From positions 1-10,218 of the forward strand of contig DGUP01000047.1 in NCBI GenBank assembly GCA_002394685.1: a stretch of DNA of 10,218 nt, given 5' to 3'. Under the pieces are notes generated by a model. It was given only the letters and a program-made list of their open reading frames with translations, searched no databases and was not told the DNA's origin. Shown here one piece after another: positions 6,266-10,218 of this stretch. Source of the stretch: Treponema sp. UBA4307. GTDB lineage: Bacteria; Spirochaetota; Spirochaetia; Treponematales; Treponemataceae. Position 1 is the first letter of the stretch. Every line of letters begins with the position of its first letter. A program made the translations under genes and the position numbers.

Positions 6266-6282
6266 CCCTAATCCGGCCCTAA
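6266..6282 (-). repeat. TTAGGG direct repeat, 11-bp period, upstream of the fusA -35
   Basis: On the - strand TTAGGG-CCGGA-TTAGGG; the two copies start 11 bp apart, one helical turn, and end 9 bp before the -35 of fusA. This is a layout seen for activator half-sites, but there are only two short copies. It lies within a loose hairpin (AAGCC at 6262-6266 with GGCTT at 6291-6295) that is not followed by T on the - strand, so no good terminator is seen for the 537-aa gene. Confidence 0.4.
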
Positions 6283-6305
6283 GTTAACAGGCTTTTTAAG
6301 TATTT

Positions 6306-7919
6306 TTAAGGATTTCCTTCCAAATTGATATTGACCTTAAAACTTAAATATCCTGAAAACCGAATGTTCTTTTTATCCCTCTGAAAAACTAAATTCAGGG
6401 AAAGATTCTCTGAATTGGGGCTAAAATCCTTAAAAACTAATTTTGACTGAAAAGTGATGGATTTAAGCGGCTGTATTTTTTCAGGCCTCCTCTCATATGA
6501 AACAATACTGCCCTCCGGTAAGTTCATATCCTGAAGCTTTGGGAGAGGGGGAAGAAGTTTTGTCTGCTGAAAGGTAAATTTCTGAGTCAAATTAAGGGAA
6601 AACTGGTCCTGGTCCCAGTTAAAGAGGATTGTACTGGAACTTTGCAGACCTTTTGCCTTTTTAGAAAAACTAAGACCTGCGGAAAAATCCCTGAAATCAG
6701 CAGAGTTAAATAATTTACAGCCCGCCCTGGCATTTAGAGAAAACTTCTTTCCTGTAAGATTCAGGTCACCCCGGAAATTGTCTGTTGTGTTAAAGAACTC
6801 CCTGCTTTCCTGGTCCCATGAAAAATCCCGCTGATAAAGAAAACCTGCTTCCAGATTAGAAAGGCCTGCTTTAACTTTCACCTGGGGATTTATGGCAAAC
6901 TGCAGCTCTTTTGTAAGAAGACGGCTGCCCGGACACAAAAGCCCGTGACTTCCCCAGAAGAATCCTGTTTTAAGAAAAAGTGGCCCCGCTGAAAATGCCT
7001 GCTGACTTTTAACGTAATAACCTGCTCCTCCAAAAGGCGACTGATTCAATCCTCCTGCAAAATTCATTTTAAACCCTGGGAAAAGGAGGTTTGCTTCACT
7101 TTCAACAAAGAGCAGTTTTTCCTGCCGGAAGGGTTTCTGTTTTAAATAATAGCCGCTGGAAGAAGGTTCTTTTTTTTCATTAAGAAGGGCCGCTGTCAAA
7201 GAAAGAGAATACTGACTTCCGCTGCTCAGGGAAATATTTTTGAAAACTGAAGAAAGAAAATCCCCGTTAAAAAAACAAACTGCCTGCAGGTCTGGTAAAA
7301 AGAGAAGTTCTTTTTTCCGTGGAGATAAACTTATGGAAAGTCCGCCTTCTCCTGCTGTAGAAGAAAGGCCTGAAAGGTGGGGAGAAAGTCCCGGCTGTAA
7401 AAAAATTGTCCTGTTAAGGGAAGAGGCAAAAGTCAAACCGGGAGATTTCATTCTGGAAAAAGAAGCCCCTGTGCACAAAGAACCTGCCGCCATGCTTATT
7501 CCAACTGGTAAGGATTTTAAATTGAGCATGCTCTCTGCACCCCAGGAAAAATTCAGTTTTTCAAAATAGGGCAAATATGGAAAGTTCTCCTGAGGAATAA
7601 AACTTTGTGGAAAAAACTTAAAAGCCATTTCTTTCTGGGAAAGAGTAAACTTCAGATTAAAATAATTGAAATGGAGTTTACAGCCTTGTGTAAAAAGAAT
7701 TTTACTGCCTGAAAAATTCTCCCCTATATTTTCACCATTTGAATTTATGCCTGATGAAAAAGCCGCTTTTGAATACAGGTCAATCTTATTAAAAGTGACT
7801 GGGCCTGCTGAAATTTCCGGGCTGCTGAATGTCAGTTTCAGTAAAAAAAATCCTGCTGACAGTCCGGCCTTAAAAAAATGATTTTTGTTCAAATTGATTC
7901 TAAATTTTTTTCCGTTCAC
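6306..7919 (-). CDS. exported beta-strand-rich protein, probable outer-membrane barrel (537 aa)
   Basis: I do not recognise a named family. The N-terminus is basic (KK, R, K) followed by a hydrophobic stretch AGLSAGFFLLKLTF and a signal-peptidase-type site ISA-G near residue 39, so the protein is probably exported. The rest has many short stretches with alternating polar and apolar residues and frequent Ser, Gly, Phe and Leu, for example FSAGLSFSKK, FSLNLTQKFTFQ and ITFQSKLVFKDFS, which suits an outer-membrane beta-barrel. No conserved enzyme motif is visible. The longest frame begins with GTG at 7919 without a ribosome-binding site; a TTG nine codons later also keeps the signal peptide. A TATTAA six bases before the GTG suggests a leaderless message. 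It lies upstream of fusA on the same strand and is divergent from the helicase. With no clear terminator after it, read-through into fusA is possible. Confidence 0.75.
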   Translation of the reverse strand: MNGKKFRINLNKNHFFKAGLSAGFFLLKLTFSSPEISAGPVTFNKIDLYSKAAFSSGINSNGENIGENFSGSKILFTQGCKLHFNYFNLKFTLSQKEMAFKFFPQSFIPQENFPYLPYFEKLNFSWGAESMLNLKSLPVGISMAAGSLCTGASFSRMKSPGLTFASSLNRTIFLQPGLSPHLSGLSSTAGEGGLSISLSPRKKELLFLPDLQAVCFFNGDFLSSVFKNISLSSGSQYSLSLTAALLNEKKEPSSSGYYLKQKPFRQEKLLFVESEANLLFPGFKMNFAGGLNQSPFGGAGYYVKSQQAFSAGPLFLKTGFFWGSHGLLCPGSRLLTKELQFAINPQVKVKAGLSNLEAGFLYQRDFSWDQESREFFNTTDNFRGDLNLTGKKFSLNARAGCKLFNSADFRDFSAGLSFSKKAKGLQSSSTILFNWDQDQFSLNLTQKFTFQQTKLLPPLPKLQDMNLPEGSIVSYERRPEKIQPLKSITFQSKLVFKDFSPNSENLSLNLVFQRDKKNIRFSGYLSFKVNINLEGNP

Positions 7920-7925
7920 ACTATA

Positions 7926-7956
7926 TTAATAGGCAGCGTTTTATTCTTTTTTGCAA
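7926..7956 (-). promoter_or_regulatory. possible promoter of the 537-aa gene, giving a leaderless message
   Basis: On the - strand TTGCAA (7956-7951), 19 nt, then TATTAA (7931-7926). The start point expected from this -10 falls on the GTG start codon at 7919. The spacer is longer than ideal and the -35 is only partial, so this is weak. It fits the absence of a ribosome-binding site. Confidence 0.3.
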
Positions 7957-8024
7957 AAAAAATCCTTAAAATCGAAAAATAAATAAAAAATTTGTTTAAA
8001 AAGGGGCTAAAATCAATACTTTCC

Positions 8025-8053
8025 TTGTAATTTAGGGATAAAACTTGTAAACT
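8025..8053 (+). promoter_or_regulatory. possible promoter of the DEAD-box helicase gene
   Basis: TTGTAA (8025-8030), 17 nt, TAAACT (8048-8053); each box matches four of six consensus bases. It would start the message near 8060, only a few bases before the ATG at 8066. An alternative, TTGTTT (7992-7997), 17 nt, AATACT (8015-8020), would leave a leader of about 40 nt. Neither is strong. Confidence 0.3.
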
Positions 8054-8065
8054 ACGCGGACTTAT

Positions 8066-10171
8066 ATGGAAAATACTAATGAAATCCCAGAAGATCAGCT
8101 TCTGGATGGGGACATTGGTTTGAACAGCGACGAAGACTCTGAGGTAAAGGGGTTTGAATCATCTTCTGAAACTGAACTTAATCAGTCTGAAGATGTTCGC
8201 ATTTATGAGGAATCTGAAGATGAATCTGATGATTCATATGATTCCTTCGATGATGAAGAGTCTGTCGATGAAAACCAATCTGAAACAATTTCTTTTGAAG
8301 ACTTAGGTCTTGACGAAATCACTCTTAAAGCAATTCAAAAAAAAGGCTTTGTATCGCCTAGTCCGATTCAGGTTCTGGCCATTCCGCGTCTTTTGAATGG
8401 TGATGCTAATGTTATTGCCAGAGCAAGAACAGGTACTGGAAAAACTGCTGCTTTCGGTCTGCCTCTGGTTCAGTCACTTAGAAGTGAAAGTGATTGTGTA
8501 AAAGCCATTATTCTTGAACCAACCCGTGAACTTGCAATGCAGACTTGTACAGAAATGGCTTCCTTTACATCCGGCCGTTTTCCAAGAACCTGTGTTGTTT
8601 ACGGCGGCGCTTCAATGGGCGAGCAGATTCGTCAGCTCAAGCGTGGTGAAGAAATTGTAGTTGGTACTCCTGGTCGCGTACAGGATTTAATGGAAAGGGG
8701 ACTTCTTGATATCAGCAAAATTGAATACTTCATTCTTGATGAAGGGGATGAAATGCTGGATATGGGATTTGTTGATGATATTGAAAATATTTTTTCAAAA
8801 GCAAATCCGGAATGCCGCGTACTGCTTTTCTCTGCAACAATCCCTGCTCCAATCCTTAAAATTGCCCAGAAGTTTATGGGAGAATATGAGATTGTTGAGG
8901 AAGAAGGTGTTGTTGAAGAGCCGCTTCTCATTGATCAGAAATACTGGCTTGTTCGTGAAAGTGATAAGGTTGAAGCTCTTGTTCGTCTGATTGATATTTC
9001 TGATGATTTTTACGGTCTGGTATTCGTTCAGAAAAAAACTGATGCAGATTATGTTTCAAAAGCTCTGGATGAAAAAGGCTACGAAGCTGCTGCCCTTCAC
9101 GGAGATATTCCACAGGGACAGCGTGAAAAAATCCTTGCACGTTTCAGAAGCGGAAAGACCCGCATTCTTGTTGCTACAGATGTAGCTGCCCGTGGTATTG
9201 ATATTGAAGGTCTTACACACGTTGTGAATTACGAAATGCCTTTTGATGGTCCAACTTACGTTCACAGAATTGGTAGAACAGGTCGTGCAGGTTCATCTGG
9301 TATAGCAGTTACTTTAGTCCGCCCTGAAGAAAGAAGACGCTTAAGTTACCTTCGCAGTGCAATCATGAAGCAGGCAAAGGGTGAAATGGAAGAAGCAAAG
9401 GTTCCTTCTGTTGAAGAAGTAATCAATGCAAAAAGGGAAAGACTTTTTAAGAAAATAAAAGATTCTCTTGAAGCTCAGATTAAGGCCGACGGTGAAAGTG
9501 AAAATCCATCTTCTTTTGTTGAACTTGCAAAGGATTTGTGCCAGGACAAAAACGGTGAAGAAGTTGTAGCCTCTCTTCTTAACATGATTTATGGTCAGGA
9601 ATTGAATCATAAACGCTACAACAAAATCACTCCTTGTGAAAAAGGTAGAGGCGGACGGGAAAGAGACCGGGGCAGTCGTGACAGAGGTAGAGGTGGTCGT
9701 GAAAGACCTGCTGCTTTTGTTCGTGATGATCAGCTTCGTCTTTACGTTCAGATGGGATGGCACGACGGCTATAATCCAAAAAAGATTGCGGCTTATTTAA
9801 GCGAACTCCTTAAGATAAAAAACAAGGATGTTGATGCAATTGATATGGCTGACAAATTCTGTCTGCTGAATCTTCCACAGGAAGCTGCAAAAAGAGCTTT
9901 AGCATTAAGCGAGGGCAGTTCAAAAATCCCTCATATGCATCTTGATACAAGGGCATCAAAATCTTCTTTTGGAGAAGGCCGCGGTTCAAGAGAAAGAGGT
10001 GAAAGAAACAGAAGCCGTGGAGCTGGACGTGAACGTGAAAGCTTCAGGGGTAGAGACAGAAGTTCCCGTGGAAAGAACTCAAGTCATGCAAGGGCAGGCG
10101 TTCATACTGCAACCCGCAGAAGTGGACAGGCTGCACTTTATAAAAAATCTTCAAACGCTGAAGAATATTAA
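8066..10171 (+). CDS. DEAD-box ATP-dependent RNA helicase, DeaD/CsdA/CshA-like, with DbpA-type RNA-binding domain
   Basis: ATP-dependent RNA helicase that unwinds short RNA duplexes, in bacteria mostly in ribosome assembly, mRNA decay and cold adaptation. The core runs from about 76 to 440: Q motif F77 to PSPIQ (98-102), motif I ARTGTGKT (120-127), Ia PTRELA (152-157), Ib TPGR (201-204), motif II DEGD (225-228, Gly in place of the usual Ala), III SAT (256-258), V ATDVAARGID (370-379), VI HRIGRTGR (400-407). Residues 556-614 (LRLYVQMGWHDGYNPKKIAAYL...IDMADKFCLLNLP) match the DbpA/CsdA RNA-binding fold. It is flanked by RG-rich tracts at 527-547 and 638-670. Residues 1-75 are an acidic Asp/Glu/Ser tail, uncommon in bacterial relatives. 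The ATG lacks a clear ribosome-binding site (GCGGA is the best candidate). The 5' region is shared with the divergent 537-aa gene. Confidence 0.95.
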   Translation: MENTNEIPEDQLLDGDIGLNSDEDSEVKGFESSSETELNQSEDVRIYEESEDESDDSYDSFDDEESVDENQSETISFEDLGLDEITLKAIQKKGFVSPSPIQVLAIPRLLNGDANVIARARTGTGKTAAFGLPLVQSLRSESDCVKAIILEPTRELAMQTCTEMASFTSGRFPRTCVVYGGASMGEQIRQLKRGEEIVVGTPGRVQDLMERGLLDISKIEYFILDEGDEMLDMGFVDDIENIFSKANPECRVLLFSATIPAPILKIAQKFMGEYEIVEEEGVVEEPLLIDQKYWLVRESDKVEALVRLIDISDDFYGLVFVQKKTDADYVSKALDEKGYEAAALHGDIPQGQREKILARFRSGKTRILVATDVAARGIDIEGLTHVVNYEMPFDGPTYVHRIGRTGRAGSSGIAVTLVRPEERRRLSYLRSAIMKQAKGEMEEAKVPSVEEVINAKRERLFKKIKDSLEAQIKADGESENPSSFVELAKDLCQDKNGEEVVASLLNMIYGQELNHKRYNKITPCEKGRGGRERDRGSRDRGRGGRERPAAFVRDDQLRLYVQMGWHDGYNPKKIAAYLSELLKIKNKDVDAIDMADKFCLLNLPQEAAKRALALSEGSSKIPHMHLDTRASKSSFGEGRGSRERGERNRSRGAGRERESFRGRDRSSRGKNSSHARAGVHTATRRSGQAALYKKSSNAEEY

Positions 10172-10218
10172 TCAAATCTAATTTCGGTTTTTGAAAAGTT
10201 GCTAACATTACAAAAAAA

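Noticed and set aside
6266..6282. TTAGGG copies as telomere-like repeat
   Set aside because: There are only two copies separated by five other bases, inside a bacterial promoter region; the match to a telomere unit is chance.
7240..7569. 109-aa + strand open frame opposite the 537-aa gene
   Set aside because: It lies wholly antisense to a longer gene with a signal peptide, has low-complexity charged sequence and no supporting start context.
9341..9763. 140-aa - strand open frame inside the helicase gene
   Set aside because: It is antisense to conserved helicase and RNA-binding domain sequence and rich in Phe, Thr and Ser as expected for a shadow of Glu/Lys-rich codons.
10172..10218. Helicase terminator after the stop codon
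   Set aside because: No inverted repeat is visible before the window ends; a terminator may lie beyond the edge.
1..10218. CRISPR array, insertion sequence, tRNA or rRNA genes
   Set aside because: I saw no regularly spaced repeats, no transposase motif or terminal repeats, and no cloverleaf or rRNA-like segment on either strand.

Overview
The window looks like chromosomal DNA of a spirochaete, most likely a Treponema-like species. The reasons are an EF-G of the type shared by spirochaetes, planctomycetes and mitochondria (AHIDSGKT instead of AHIDAGKT in the P-loop), an fusA gene standing outside the usual str operon, a NADase-type glycan-binding domain protein of a kind I associate with Treponema, and low GC content. 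This assignment is inference from protein character; there is no rRNA or tRNA in the window.

Left part (about 1-3000, + strand): a very AT-rich run of small envelope-type genes. It holds the end of a membrane protein cut by the window edge, a 78-aa membrane protein translationally coupled to it by an ATGA overlap, a 133-aa membrane-anchored protein, a 267-aa secreted protein ending in a NADase-type (discoidin-like) glycan-binding domain, and a 370-aa membrane-anchored protein of unknown function. Between them lie a perfect 13-bp inverted repeat, a possible gene remnant at an A-tract, and an imperfect tandem duplication carrying two ribosome-binding-like sites. This part reads as accessory DNA.

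Middle part (about 3150-6260, - strand): fusA, with its own strong sigma70-type promoter, a leader hairpin and a clear intrinsic terminator, followed by a gene for a small solitary RecA/KaiC-fold ATPase with its own terminator. The ATPase gene is convergent with the 370-aa gene, and its terminator hairpin lies between them.

Right part (about 6300-10218): a 537-aa exported, beta-strand-rich protein (probable outer-membrane barrel) on the - strand lies upstream of fusA and is divergent from a 701-aa DEAD-box RNA helicase on the + strand. The helicase has an acidic N-terminal tail, a DEGD motif II, a DbpA/CsdA-type RNA-binding domain and two RG-rich basic tracts. fusA and the helicase are translation or RNA housekeeping functions; the link of the other genes to them is positional only.

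No stretch over 300 bases lacks a gene. I found no CRISPR array, insertion sequence, tRNA or rRNA. I did not find a convincing new multi-gene system; the points most worth following are the slippage-prone A-tracts in the left cluster, the solitary RecA-fold ATPase beside fusA, and the unusual architecture of the helicase.
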